Below are positions 1 to 5,644 of a DNA stretch of 5,776 bases, piece by piece. The notes below the pieces were generated by a model. It ran no database searches and had not been told where the DNA came from. It worked only from the letters and a program-made list of their open reading frames with translations. Positions within the stretch are counted from its first letter, which is position 1; each line of letters starts with the position of its first letter. The translations under genes and the position numbers were made by a program. This DNA is from Pseudomonadota bacterium (GTDB lineage Bacteria > Desulfobacterota > Desulfovibrionia > Desulfovibrionales > Desulfovibrionaceae), in assembly GCA_023426275.1 (NCBI GenBank), contig JAFABC010000209.1, positions 1 to 5,776 on the forward strand. The letters run 5' to 3'.

Positions 1-21
1 CGCCGGCCGCGCGGGCCGGCG
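1..21 (-). terminator. GC-rich stem-loop after the - strand gene
   Basis: Positions 1-8 (CGCCGGCC) pair perfectly with 14-21 (GGCCGGCG) around a 5-base loop. The hairpin lies 11 bases beyond the stop codon of the leftward gene, where an intrinsic terminator would be expected. The T-tract that would complete a terminator falls outside the window, so the assignment rests on position and stem strength alone. In DNA this GC-rich such a stem may also arise by chance. Confidence 0.35.
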
Positions 22-32
22 GGCGCGCCTGC

Positions 33-407
33 TTACTTGTTGCGGTATTCGCGGCGCTTCACTTCATAGAGTTCGTCGAGATAGTCGGCCTGGACCTTCA
101 GCTTCTCCGCCTTGGTCACCAGCCGGCCCACTTCCTCGTCCAGGGCGCGCAGCTCATCTTCGGACGCGCCGGCGGCCTTGCGTTCCAGGCGCTTGGTTTC
201 GGCGGCGTTGGCCGCGTCGATGGCATCCCGATACGCACTTTCGGCATGTCGCAGCTCCCGATGCAGACGCTCGGGCATCATGGCCTCGTAATCCTGCGCC
301 GCCGCCGCCGGCGGAAACAGGCACGGTCCGGCGCACAGGGAAAACAACAGCAACACGAAAGAGACGCCGCGCAACGCGCGATCAGCAAAACAAACGGATT
401 GGCCCAT
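33..407 (-). CDS. Small exported coiled-coil protein of unknown function
   Basis: This is a 124-residue protein that I do not recognise as a named family. Residues 1-14 include two arginines and are followed by a hydrophobic stretch (about 15-31) and a run of alanines (34-37). This fits a Sec signal peptide cut after Ala37, just before QDYE. No lipobox fits around Cys25 or Cys29. The mature part (38-124) is very rich in Glu, Lys, Arg, Ala and Leu, lacks Pro and Gly over long stretches, and looks like one continuous amphipathic helix or coiled coil, so a periplasmic location is likely. I chose the ATG at 407 because it is preceded by GAGG at a 6-base distance and starts directly before the signal peptide. 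The open frame runs on to 1025, but that part is antisense to gatB and is probably not coding. The gene is transcribed divergently from gatB. Confidence 0.72.
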   Translation of the reverse strand: MGQSVCFADRALRGVSFVLLLFSLCAGPCLFPPAAAAQDYEAMMPERLHRELRHAESAYRDAIDAANAAETKRLERKAAGASEDELRALDEEVGRLVTKAEKLKVQADYLDELYEVKRREYRNK

Positions 408-432
408 GGCATGCCTCGCGAAAAGTACTTTG

Positions 433-438
433 ATTCTA
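433..438 (-). promoter_or_regulatory. Candidate -10 box for the - strand gene
   Basis: Read on the - strand, this site is TAGAAT, five of six matches to the sigma-70 -10 consensus. It lies about 26 bases upstream of the ATG at 407, which would leave a leader of roughly 19 bases containing the GAGG ribosome site. No good -35 box is visible 16-18 bases upstream, where the sequence is GC-rich. The call is therefore tentative. Confidence 0.3.
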
Positions 439-493
439 TCCGGTCCCAGACGCGGGCCGTGGCCGGACGTCATTGTTGTAGGCGTCCGCTCCC

Positions 494-519
494 AAAAAAA
501 CAACCACGCCCCGAGGCGT
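494..519 (-). terminator. Weak terminator-like hairpin with T7, - strand
   Basis: On the - strand, ACGCC (519-515) pairs with GGCGT (510-506) around a 4-base loop. A short spacer and then seven T residues follow (A7 at 494-500 on the + strand). The stem is only 5 bp, so this would be a weak terminator. Its position would stop transcripts running leftward out of the gatB leader towards the small exported-protein gene. The A-tract could equally be a bend or UP-like element. Confidence 0.22.
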
Positions 520-539
520 TCCCTGTTTGCGGCGCGCCA

Positions 540-569
540 TTGACCCGCTTGCCGGATGCGGGGTACACC
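540..569 (+). promoter_or_regulatory. Candidate gatB promoter
   Basis: TTGACC at 540-545 matches the sigma-70 -35 consensus at five of six bases. TACACC at 564-569, after an 18-base spacer, is a poor -10 (three of six). It is the best-placed pair I found upstream of gatB and would give a leader of about 50 bases. There is no experimental support, and GC-rich bacteria often use degenerate -10 boxes. Confidence 0.33.
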
Positions 570-613
570 CCCCCTGCGAAATTTTCGGCGCTTCGGAGAC
601 GAGGTCGCCAGCC

Positions 614-619
614 AAGGAG
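614..619 (+). promoter_or_regulatory. Ribosome binding site of gatB (AAGGAG)
   Basis: AAGGAG lies 7 bases before the ATG at 627. This strong, well-spaced site fixes the gatB start and rules out the in-frame upstream ATGs, which have no comparable site and overlap the divergent gene. Confidence 0.8.
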
Positions 620-626
620 CCTTTTC

Positions 627-2057
627 ATGGCCAGGTACGAGACGGTTATCGGCGTCGAGGTGCACGCCCAGCTCAAGACCCAAAGCAAGATTTTCTGCGG
701 CTGCTCCACCCGCTTCGGCAACGCCCCCAACGAGAACGTCTGCCCGGTCTGCTCCGGGATGCCGGGCGTGTTGCCGGTGCTCAACGCCACGGCGGTCGAA
801 TACGCCGCCAAGATGGGACTGGCCACGGACTGCACAGTCAACCCGGTTTCGGTGTTCGCCCGCAAGAACTACTTCTACCCCGACCTGCCCAAGGGATACC
901 AGATCTCCCAGTACGAGCAGCCCCTTTGCGAGCACGGACACATCGACGTCACCGTGGACGGCACGCCGCGTCGCATCGGCATCACCCGCATCCATATGGA
1001 AGAGGACGCGGGCAAGAACATCCACTCCGCCGCCGACAATTTAAGCTACGTGGACCTCAACCGCGCCTGCGTGCCCCTGATCGAAATCGTCTCCGAGCCG
1101 GACATGCGCAGCCCCGAGGAGGTCGTGGCCTACTTGAAGGCCCTGCGCGCCATCCTGGTCTACCTCGACATCTGTGACGGGAACATGGAGGAAGGTTCGT
1201 TTCGCTGCGACGCCAACGTCAGCCTGCGCCCCTACGGCCAGGAGGCCTTCGGCACGCGCACGGAACTCAAAAACCTCAACAGCTTCCGCCACGTGCAAAA
1301 GGCCATCGAGTACGAGGTGGAACGGCAGGCCGACGTCCTCGACGACGGCGGCGCGGTCATCCAGGAAACGCGCCTGTACGACGCGGCCAAGGACGTGACC
1401 GCCTCCATGCGCGGCAAGGAAGAGGCCAACGACTACCGCTACTTCCCGGACCCGGACCTGGTGCCCCTGACCCTGGAGGCCGCGACCGTGGACCGTTGGC
1501 ACGGGGAGTTGCCCGAACTGCCCGTGGCCAGGAGACAGCGGTTCATCGACGCCCTCGGCCTGTCGGAATACGACGCCGACGTGCTCACGGCCGAACGCCC
1601 GCTGGCCGACTATTTCGAGGCCGCCCTGGCCGCCGGGGCCGAGGCCAAAAAGACCGCCAACTGGGTGCAGACCGAACTGCTGCGCGAATGTCACCAGTCC
1701 GGCGCCACGCCCGACGCCTGCGCCCTGACGCCCGGACATCTGGCCGCCCTGCTCAAGCTCGTGGACGACGGGGTGATCTCCGGCAAGATCGCCAAGCAGA
1801 TCTTTCCCGAGCTGTTCGCCTCCGGCCAGGACCCGGCCGCGTACGTCCGCGAGAAGGGGCTGGCCCAGATCTCCGACACCGGGGCACTCGAAGCCGCCGT
1901 GGACGCCGTCATCGCGGCCAACCCGGCCGAGGTCGAAGCCTATCGCGGCGGCAAGAAAAAGCTCATGGGCTTTTTCGTCGGCCAGATCATGAAAGCCACC
2001 AAGGGCCAGGCCAACCCGGGCCTCGTCAACAAGCTTTTGGCCAAAAAACTGGGGTAG
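627..2057 (+). CDS. gatB: Aspartyl/glutamyl-tRNA(Asn/Gln) amidotransferase subunit B
   Basis: GatB is the tRNA-binding and kinase subunit of the cytoplasmic GatCAB complex. It phosphorylates Glu or Asp on mischarged Glu-tRNA(Gln) or Asp-tRNA(Asn), and ammonia from GatA then converts the residue to Gln or Asn. The 476 residues match the family's usual length. The N-terminal IGVEVHAQL (8-16) holds the conserved Glu11 and His13. A four-cysteine zinc-type motif follows, C24-x-C26 and C39-x2-C42. The GatB signature lies around 141-158 (YVDLNR, then PLIEIVSEPD), and RIHMEEDAGK (121-130) supplies further conserved acidic residues. The C-terminal part from about residue 328 is the YqeY-like tRNA-binding domain and ends in a Lys-rich helix. 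gatA and gatC are not in this window, so the complex is not encoded as one operon here. Which tRNA is served cannot be told from gatB alone. Confidence 0.97.
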   Translation: MARYETVIGVEVHAQLKTQSKIFCGCSTRFGNAPNENVCPVCSGMPGVLPVLNATAVEYAAKMGLATDCTVNPVSVFARKNYFYPDLPKGYQISQYEQPLCEHGHIDVTVDGTPRRIGITRIHMEEDAGKNIHSAADNLSYVDLNRACVPLIEIVSEPDMRSPEEVVAYLKALRAILVYLDICDGNMEEGSFRCDANVSLRPYGQEAFGTRTELKNLNSFRHVQKAIEYEVERQADVLDDGGAVIQETRLYDAAKDVTASMRGKEEANDYRYFPDPDLVPLTLEAATVDRWHGELPELPVARRQRFIDALGLSEYDADVLTAERPLADYFEAALAAGAEAKKTANWVQTELLRECHQSGATPDACALTPGHLAALLKLVDDGVISGKIAKQIFPELFASGQDPAAYVREKGLAQISDTGALEAAVDAVIAANPAEVEAYRGGKKKLMGFFVGQIMKATKGQANPGLVNKLLAKKLG

Positions 2058-2065
2058 CGGCCGCC

Positions 2066-2086
2066 CGCGGGGGCCCGTTCCCCGCG
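2066..2086 (+). terminator. Hairpin just after gatB, possible terminator
   Basis: CGCGGGG (2066-2072) pairs perfectly with CCCCGCG (2080-2086), and one extra G-T pair leaves a 5-base loop. The stem starts 9 bases after the gatB stop codon. Only TT follows, so there is no real U-tract, and termination may be weak or Rho-assisted. Alternatively the stem may protect the 3' end of the mRNA. Confidence 0.38.
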
Positions 2087-2097
2087 TTGGCAGCCGT

Positions 2098-2128
2098 CGG
2101 GGAATCGTCCCCGCGACCCCGTCCGGGG
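2098..2128 (+). other. Two further GC hairpins in the mtnA leader region
   Basis: CGGGGA (2098-2103) pairs with TCCCCG (2108-2113) around the loop ATCG. CCCC (2117-2120) can pair with GGGG (2125-2128). Together with the stem at 2066-2086 they make three short stems in a row within the 118-bp gatB-mtnA gap. Their G and C runs can also pair with each other in other combinations. I see no TPP or SAM riboswitch consensus here. The role is unknown and chance is possible. Confidence 0.22.
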
Positions 2129-2175
2129 CGTCGCAACACTCTGTTTTGCATCGTCGTGATGCCGGAATACGTACC

Positions 2176-3219
2176 ATGACCGACCATATCGCCTTTTGCG
2201 CCGAGCGGCAGGCCCTGCTCCTGCTCGACCAGCGTTTTCTGCCCGACCGCGAGGAATCCTTCGTCTGCCGCAACACCGCCGACACCATTTACGCCCTGCA
2301 AACCATGGTGGTGCGCGGCGCGCCGGCCATCGGCGTCACCGCCGCCTACGGCTGCTATCTGGCCGCCCGCGAGTCCGGCCTGTCCGGGGACAACTGGAAG
2401 ACGCGTCTGGCCAAGCTGCTCGACGACCTGGAACAGGCCCGCCCCACCGCCGTCAACCTGCGCTGGGCCGTTTCGCGTATGCGCGAAAAATGGAAGGACC
2501 TGGGCGACGCCTCCCGGGAAACCCTGCTGTCGACCTGGCTCGGCGAGGCCCAGTCCATGCAGGCCGAGGACATCGAGATCAACAAGGCCATGGGCAAAAA
2601 CGGCGCCTCCCTTATCGCCGACGGCGACACGGTCATGACCCACTGCAACGCCGGCGCCCTGGCCACGGCCGGCTACGGCACGGCCCTGGGCGTCATCCGC
2701 GCCGCCTTCGAGCAGGGCAAGCGCATCCAGGTCATCGCCAACGAGACGCGCCCGTTTCTCCAGGGCGCGCGCCTGACCGCCTACGAGCTGGCCAAGGAAG
2801 GCATCCCGGTCACCGTCGCCTGCGACAACGCCGTCGGGCATCTCATGAAAAAGGGCATGGTCCAGAAAGTGGTCGTCGGCGCGGACCGCATCGCCGCCAA
2901 CGGCGACGCCGCCAACAAGATCGGCACCTACACCGTGGCCCTGGCCGCCAAGGCCCACGGCGTGCCGTTCTACGTGGCCGCCCCGGCCTCGACCTTCGAC
3001 CTGACGCTCGCCAGCGGCGATCTCATTCCCATCGAGAACCGCACGCCCCATGAAGTCACCCACGTAGGCGAGCACCGGATCACCCCGGAAAACGTGCCGG
3101 TCTACAACTTCGCTTTCGACGTGACCCCGGCGGAACTCATCGCCGGCATCATCACGGAAAGAGGGGTGCTCACCGCACCCTACGCCGAGTCCATCCGCAC
3201 GGTCATCGGCGGCAACTAA
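2176..3219 (+). CDS. mtnA: S-methyl-5-thioribose-1-phosphate isomerase (MtnA)
   Basis: MtnA is a cytoplasmic aldose-ketose isomerase. It converts 5-methylthioribose 1-phosphate to 5-methylthioribulose 1-phosphate in methionine salvage, and relatives also handle 5-deoxyribose 1-phosphate. The protein has 347 residues, the usual length, and belongs to the eIF2B-like family. Visible motifs in order: VVRGAPAIG (45-53), HCNAG (156-160) with the catalytic-type Cys157, NETRP (189-193), GADR (235-238) with the catalytic-type Asp237, and NKIGTY (247-252). The N-terminal helical domain and VVRGAPAIG favour MtnA over archaeal ribose-1,5-bisphosphate isomerase. I chose the ATG at 2176 because it gives the typical N terminus. 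A TTG at 2146 would add ten residues. Neither start has a strong Shine-Dalgarno; the best is GGA 10 bases before the ATG. No other methionine-salvage gene is nearby. thi4 follows after 23 bp, so the two are probably co-transcribed. Confidence 0.94.
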   Translation: MTDHIAFCAERQALLLLDQRFLPDREESFVCRNTADTIYALQTMVVRGAPAIGVTAAYGCYLAARESGLSGDNWKTRLAKLLDDLEQARPTAVNLRWAVSRMREKWKDLGDASRETLLSTWLGEAQSMQAEDIEINKAMGKNGASLIADGDTVMTHCNAGALATAGYGTALGVIRAAFEQGKRIQVIANETRPFLQGARLTAYELAKEGIPVTVACDNAVGHLMKKGMVQKVVVGADRIAANGDAANKIGTYTVALAAKAHGVPFYVAAPASTFDLTLASGDLIPIENRTPHEVTHVGEHRITPENVPVYNFAFDVTPAELIAGIITERGVLTAPYAESIRTVIGGN

Positions 3220-3231
3220 TCAACCGAGTTT

Positions 3232-3236
3232 GAGGA
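3232..3236 (+). promoter_or_regulatory. Ribosome binding site of thi4 (GAGGA)
   Basis: GAGGA lies 6 bases before the ATG at 3243 and inside the 23-bp mtnA-thi4 gap. It supports both the start codon and independent translation of thi4 from a shared transcript. Confidence 0.75.
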
Positions 3237-3242
3237 ATTTCC

Positions 3243-4034
3243 ATGTCTCTGGACGAACGCATCATCACCGAAGCCATTGTCGACAAGTATTTCGCCAAGT
3301 TCAAATCGAGCCTCGATCTGGATGTCGCCATCGTCGGCGGCGGCCCTTCGGGTCTCACCGCCGCCCGGCTGCTGGCCAAGGAAGGGTTCAATGTGGCCCT
3401 GTTCGAGCGCAAGCTGTCCCTGGGCGGCGGCATGTGGGGCGGGGGCATCACGTATAACATCATCGTGGTGCAGGAAGAGAGCGCCCACCTGCTCACCGAT
3501 GTCGGTATCCCGGTGACCCGCTTCAAGGACAACTACTTCACGGCCGACGCCGTGGCCGCCACCACCACCCTGGCCTCGGCCGCCTGTCTGGCCGGCGCCA
3601 AGGTGTTCAACTGCATGAGCGTCGAGGACGTGGTCCTGCGCGAACAGGGCGGGCTCAAGCGCGTCACCGGCATCGTCATCAACTCCTCGCCCGTGGAGAT
3701 CGCCGGCCTGCACGTGGACCCGGTGGTCCTCGGCTGCAAATACCTCGTCGAGGCCACCGGCCACGACGTGGAAGTGTTGCAGACCCTCGTGCGCAAAAAC
3801 GACGTCAAGCTCAACACCCCGTCCGGCGGCATCGAGGGCGAACAGTCCATGTGGGCCGACGTGGCCGAGACCAACACCGTCAAAAACACCCGTGAAGTCT
3901 TCCCGGGCCTGTACGTGGCCGGCATGGCCGCCAACGCCAGCTTCGGCTCCTACCGCATGGGGCCGATCTTCGGCGGCATGTTGCTGTCCGGCGAAAAGGT
4001 CGCGGCGGAAATCAGCGCCAAGCTGCGCGGATAG
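3243..4034 (+). CDS. thi4: Sulfide-dependent adenosine diphosphate thiazole synthase (Thi4)
   Basis: Thi4 makes the adenylated thiazole precursor of thiamine from NAD, glycine and sulfur in the cytoplasm. The protein has 263 residues, as in archaeal and anaerobic bacterial members and shorter than the eukaryotic enzymes. It shows an N-terminal dinucleotide-binding fold with GGGPSG at 32-37 and the acidic strand end FERK with Glu55. Then come GGGMWGGG (61-68), LHVDP around residues 156-160, TGHD with His174, and the C-terminal GLYVAGM (222-228) and RMGPIFGG (238-245). In yeast and plant Thi4 the residue two before the Asp of xxDP is a Cys that gives up its sulfur, making the enzyme single-turnover. 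Here it is His157, the hallmark of the catalytic type that uses free sulfide with iron. Asp159 and His174 are the likely metal ligands. Such genes are often mislabelled ribulose-1,5-bisphosphate synthetase. It is probably co-transcribed with mtnA. No TPP riboswitch is visible upstream. Confidence 0.95.
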   Translation: MSLDERIITEAIVDKYFAKFKSSLDLDVAIVGGGPSGLTAARLLAKEGFNVALFERKLSLGGGMWGGGITYNIIVVQEESAHLLTDVGIPVTRFKDNYFTADAVAATTTLASAACLAGAKVFNCMSVEDVVLREQGGLKRVTGIVINSSPVEIAGLHVDPVVLGCKYLVEATGHDVEVLQTLVRKNDVKLNTPSGGIEGEQSMWADVAETNTVKNTREVFPGLYVAGMAANASFGSYRMGPIFGGMLLSGEKVAAEISAKLRG

Positions 4035-4052
4035 TTGCAGCAGCGAAACAAG

Positions 4053-4101
4053 AAAAAAATACCTCCGGCGGCAGGAGGGGGGAACACGCCCCCTTCCTGC
4101 C
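4053..4101. repeat. Repeat copy 1: A-tract, CCTCCGGCGGC core, long hairpin
   Basis: The element begins 18 bases after the thi4 stop. It comprises A7 (4053-4059), the core CCTCCGGCGGC (4062-4072), and a 13-bp stem (4070-4082 with 4089-4101, one G-T pair) around a 6-base loop. The same arrangement recurs after der at 5645-5687. On the - strand the hairpin is followed by T7 and could terminate leftward transcripts; on the + strand no T-tract follows. CCTCC (4062-4066) can also pair with GGAGG (4074-4078), giving an alternative structure. I recall similar post-gene sequences in Desulfovibrio genomes, but could not check this. Confidence 0.6.
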
Positions 4102-4119
4102 CCGTCCTTCCCCACAGGA

Positions 4120-4136
4120 CACGGACCGTTTCCGTG
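4120..4136 (+). other. Short hairpin between thi4 and der
   Basis: CACGGA (4120-4125) pairs perfectly with TCCGTG (4131-4136) around a 5-base loop. GGCCC and three T residues follow. It is the middle of three successive stems after thi4 and may be an accessory terminator or chance. Confidence 0.25.
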
Positions 4137-4145
4137 GCCCTTTCA

Positions 4146-4199
4146 ACGAAAAGAGGTCTCCGGCCTCCCGGGCAATTGACCCGGGGCGCGCCTTTTCGT
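4146..4199 (+). terminator. Likely bidirectional terminator after mtnA-thi4
   Basis: The outer arms ACGAAAAG (4146-4153) and CTTTTCGT (4192-4199) are perfect 8-bp complements. Inside them CCCGGG (4167-4172) pairs with CCCGGG (4180-4185) around a 7-base loop. A GC stem framed by an A-tract and a T-tract is typical of an intrinsic terminator that works in both directions. The inner region between the arms is imperfectly paired, so efficiency is uncertain. It would separate the mtnA-thi4 unit from der. Confidence 0.5.
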
Positions 4200-4236
4200 A
4201 TTTCCGGTTGACATGGCGGGAAAGTCGTGGTCAAGC
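4176..4236 (+). promoter_or_regulatory. Candidate der promoter region
   Basis: Two -35-like boxes lie here. TTGACA (4208-4213) is a perfect -35, but the sequence 16-18 bases further on (around TCAAGC, 4231-4236) is a poor -10. TTGACC (4176-4181) is followed after 17 bases by TATTTC (4199-4204), which keeps only the first three -10 bases. The first would start transcription about 70 bases before der, just past the terminator, which is a sensible position. A small inverted repeat, GTGG/CCAC (4227-4239), covers the -10 position. Confidence 0.35.
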
Positions 4237-4294
4237 CACTGGCTCCCGTTTACGCGCAAGCAGGCCGACCGGCCCCTCTGTTCCCACGCCTCAA

Positions 4295-4299
4295 AGGAG
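4295..4299 (+). promoter_or_regulatory. Ribosome binding site of der (AGGAG)
   Basis: AGGAG lies 12 bases before the ATG at 4312, longer than the usual 5-9. An out-of-frame ATG at 4302 falls only 2 bases after the site. There is no in-frame start between the site and 4312, and family alignment supports 4312. Confidence 0.6.
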
Positions 4300-4311
4300 A
4301 AATGCTGCCCC

Positions 4312-5637
4312 ATGCCCCCTATCGTGGCCATCGTCGGACGCCCGAATGTCGGCAAGTCCACCCTGTTCAACCGTCTGGCCAGACGCCGCAAGGCCATTAC
4401 CCATGACCGCCCCGGCGTCACACGCGACCGGCTGGAAGCCCCGGCCGAAATCGGCGGACGGCTCGTCACCCTGATCGACACGGGCGGCATGGACTACGAC
4501 GCCCCCGAAGGGCTGGACCGGGAAATCGTGGTCCAGGCCGAAATAGCCCTGTCCATGGCCGACGTGGTGCTGTTTCTGGTGGACGGCCAGGCCGGACGGA
4601 CGGCCCTGGACGACGAGATGGCCAACCGGCTGCGCCGCGTGGGCAAGCCCGTGCTCGTGGCCGTCAACAAGGTTGACGGCGGGGAGCACATCGCGCCCCT
4701 CACCGCCGAATTTCATGCCTGGGGCCTGCCGCTTCTGCCCATCTCCGCCGCCCACGGCAAGGGCATGAACGATCTGGCCGACGCCCTGGCCGACGCCCTG
4801 CCCGAGCCCGAACCCGAGCCCGAACGCCCCGCCACCGAGGCCGGACTGCGGCTGGCCGTCCTCGGCCGACCCAATGCCGGCAAGTCGTCGCTGATCAACG
4901 CCCTTTTCGGCGAGAACCGCGTCATCGTCAGCGAAGTCGCCGGCACCACCCGCGACGCCGTGGATGTGGCCCTCGTCCGCAACGGCAAGCGCTACGTGTT
5001 CGTGGACACCGCCGGCGTGCGCAAACGCACCCGCATCACCGACGAACTGGAACGCGACAGCGTGGGCAGGGCCCTGGGCAGCGCCAAACGGGCCGACGTG
5101 GCCGTGGTCGTCATCGACGCCACCGGCGGCATCGGCGTCCAGGACAAACGGCTTATTTCCTACCTGGACAAAGAGCGCACGCCCTTTTGCATCGTTATCA
5201 ACAAGACCGATATGATTCCGCAAAAGGACATGGCCGAGCTGCGCAAGACCGTCACCCGCGAACTGCGCATGTGCTCCCACGTGCCCGTGCTCTATCTCTC
5301 GGCGGCCAAGGGCAAGGGCGTGGGCAAGGTGCTGCCCATGGCCGAGGCCATCTGGGAGGAATGCAAGATCCGGGTGGGCACCGGGGCGCTCAACCGGGCC
5401 ATGCGCGAAGTGCTCGACAAGCACCAGCCGCCGCTGGTCAACGGCCGCCGGGCCAAGTTCTACTACCTGACCCAGGCCTCCGATCCACCGCCCACGTTCG
5501 TCTTTTTCGTCAGCGACACCGAGCGCGTGCGCGACTCCTACCTGAAATACCTGGAAAACGGCCTTCGCAAGCTGTTCGGCATCACCATGGCCCCGGTCAA
5601 GGTCGTCTGCCGGGCCAGCCACAAGCCGAAAGAATAA
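4312..5637 (+). CDS. der: Ribosome biogenesis GTPase Der (EngA)
   Basis: Der is an essential GTPase with two tandem G domains that binds the maturing 50S ribosomal subunit in the cytoplasm. The protein has 441 residues, near the short end of the family. G domain 1 shows GRPNVGKS (9-16), DTGG (56-59), NKVD (119-122) and ISAAHG (144-149). An acidic, proline-rich linker with PEPEPEPE (164-171) follows. G domain 2 shows GRPNAGKS (185-192), DTAG (232-235), NKTD (297-300) and SAAKGKG (330-336). The C-terminal KH-like domain (about 350-441) contains the family segment with PPPTFVFFVSD and SYLKYLENGLRKLFG. All nucleotide-binding motifs are intact in both domains. An in-frame ATG at 4213 would add 33 residues unlike the family and overlaps the candidate -35 box, so I chose 4312, which starts right before IVAIVGRPNVGKS. 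der is probably transcribed alone. Confidence 0.97.
   Translation: MPPIVAIVGRPNVGKSTLFNRLARRRKAITHDRPGVTRDRLEAPAEIGGRLVTLIDTGGMDYDAPEGLDREIVVQAEIALSMADVVLFLVDGQAGRTALDDEMANRLRRVGKPVLVAVNKVDGGEHIAPLTAEFHAWGLPLLPISAAHGKGMNDLADALADALPEPEPEPERPATEAGLRLAVLGRPNAGKSSLINALFGENRVIVSEVAGTTRDAVDVALVRNGKRYVFVDTAGVRKRTRITDELERDSVGRALGSAKRADVAVVVIDATGGIGVQDKRLISYLDKERTPFCIVINKTDMIPQKDMAELRKTVTRELRMCSHVPVLYLSAAKGKGVGKVLPMAEAIWEECKIRVGTGALNRAMREVLDKHQPPLVNGRRAKFYYLTQASDPPPTFVFFVSDTERVRDSYLKYLENGLRKLFGITMAPVKVVCRASHKPKE
4801..4824 (+). repeat. Tandem repeat in the Der inter-domain linker
   Basis: A 12-base unit, CCCGAGCCCGAA, occurs twice in a row and encodes PEPEPEPE (residues 164-171 of Der). It lies in the linker between the G domains, where length varies in the family. 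Replication slippage could change linker length here in steps of two or four residues without breaking the frame. Confidence 0.75.
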
Positions 5638-5644
5638 GAGAAAG

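Noticed and set aside
246..626. N-terminal extension of gatB by 127 residues
   Set aside because: It overlaps the divergent gene and resembles no GatB N terminus; the ATG at 627 has AAGGAG at ideal spacing and gives the family start.
408..1025. Extension of the leftward small gene to a 330-residue protein
   Set aside because: This part is antisense to gatB and its leader, has no signal peptide or motif, and lies before a good ATG with a ribosome site and a signal peptide at 407.
2058..2175. TPP or SAM riboswitch ahead of mtnA-thi4
   Set aside because: I looked for the conserved TPP cores (CTGAGA and the GATCTGG-type segment) and for a SAM riboswitch core and found none; the gap is also short.
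1041..2288. 415-residue open frame on the - strand opposite gatB
   Set aside because: Its composition (Gly, Val, His, Gln, Asp-rich) is typical of the antisense of GC-rich coding DNA; gatB explains the region.
2026..3075. 349-residue open frame on the - strand opposite mtnA
   Set aside because: It is a low-complexity shadow of mtnA with no motif.
2176..3219. Archaeal-type ribose-1,5-bisphosphate isomerase instead of MtnA
   Set aside because: The proteins are related, but the N-terminal domain with VVRGAPAIG and the overall length fit MtnA better; substrate still needs testing.
3243..4034. Annotation as ribulose-1,5-bisphosphate synthetase
   Set aside because: This is an older name for Thi4 homologues; the motifs fit ADP-thiazole synthase.
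3216..4115. 299-residue open frame on the - strand opposite thi4
   Set aside because: It is a His, Gly, Val-rich shadow of a strongly identified gene and runs through the thi4 3' hairpin.
4213..4311. 33-residue N-terminal extension of der from the ATG at 4213
   Set aside because: No ribosome site precedes it, the ATG overlaps a TTGACA box, and the added residues do not resemble the Der family.
4291..5622. 443-residue open frame on the - strand opposite der
   Set aside because: It is a Gly, His-rich antisense shadow; der has all its motifs in the + frame.
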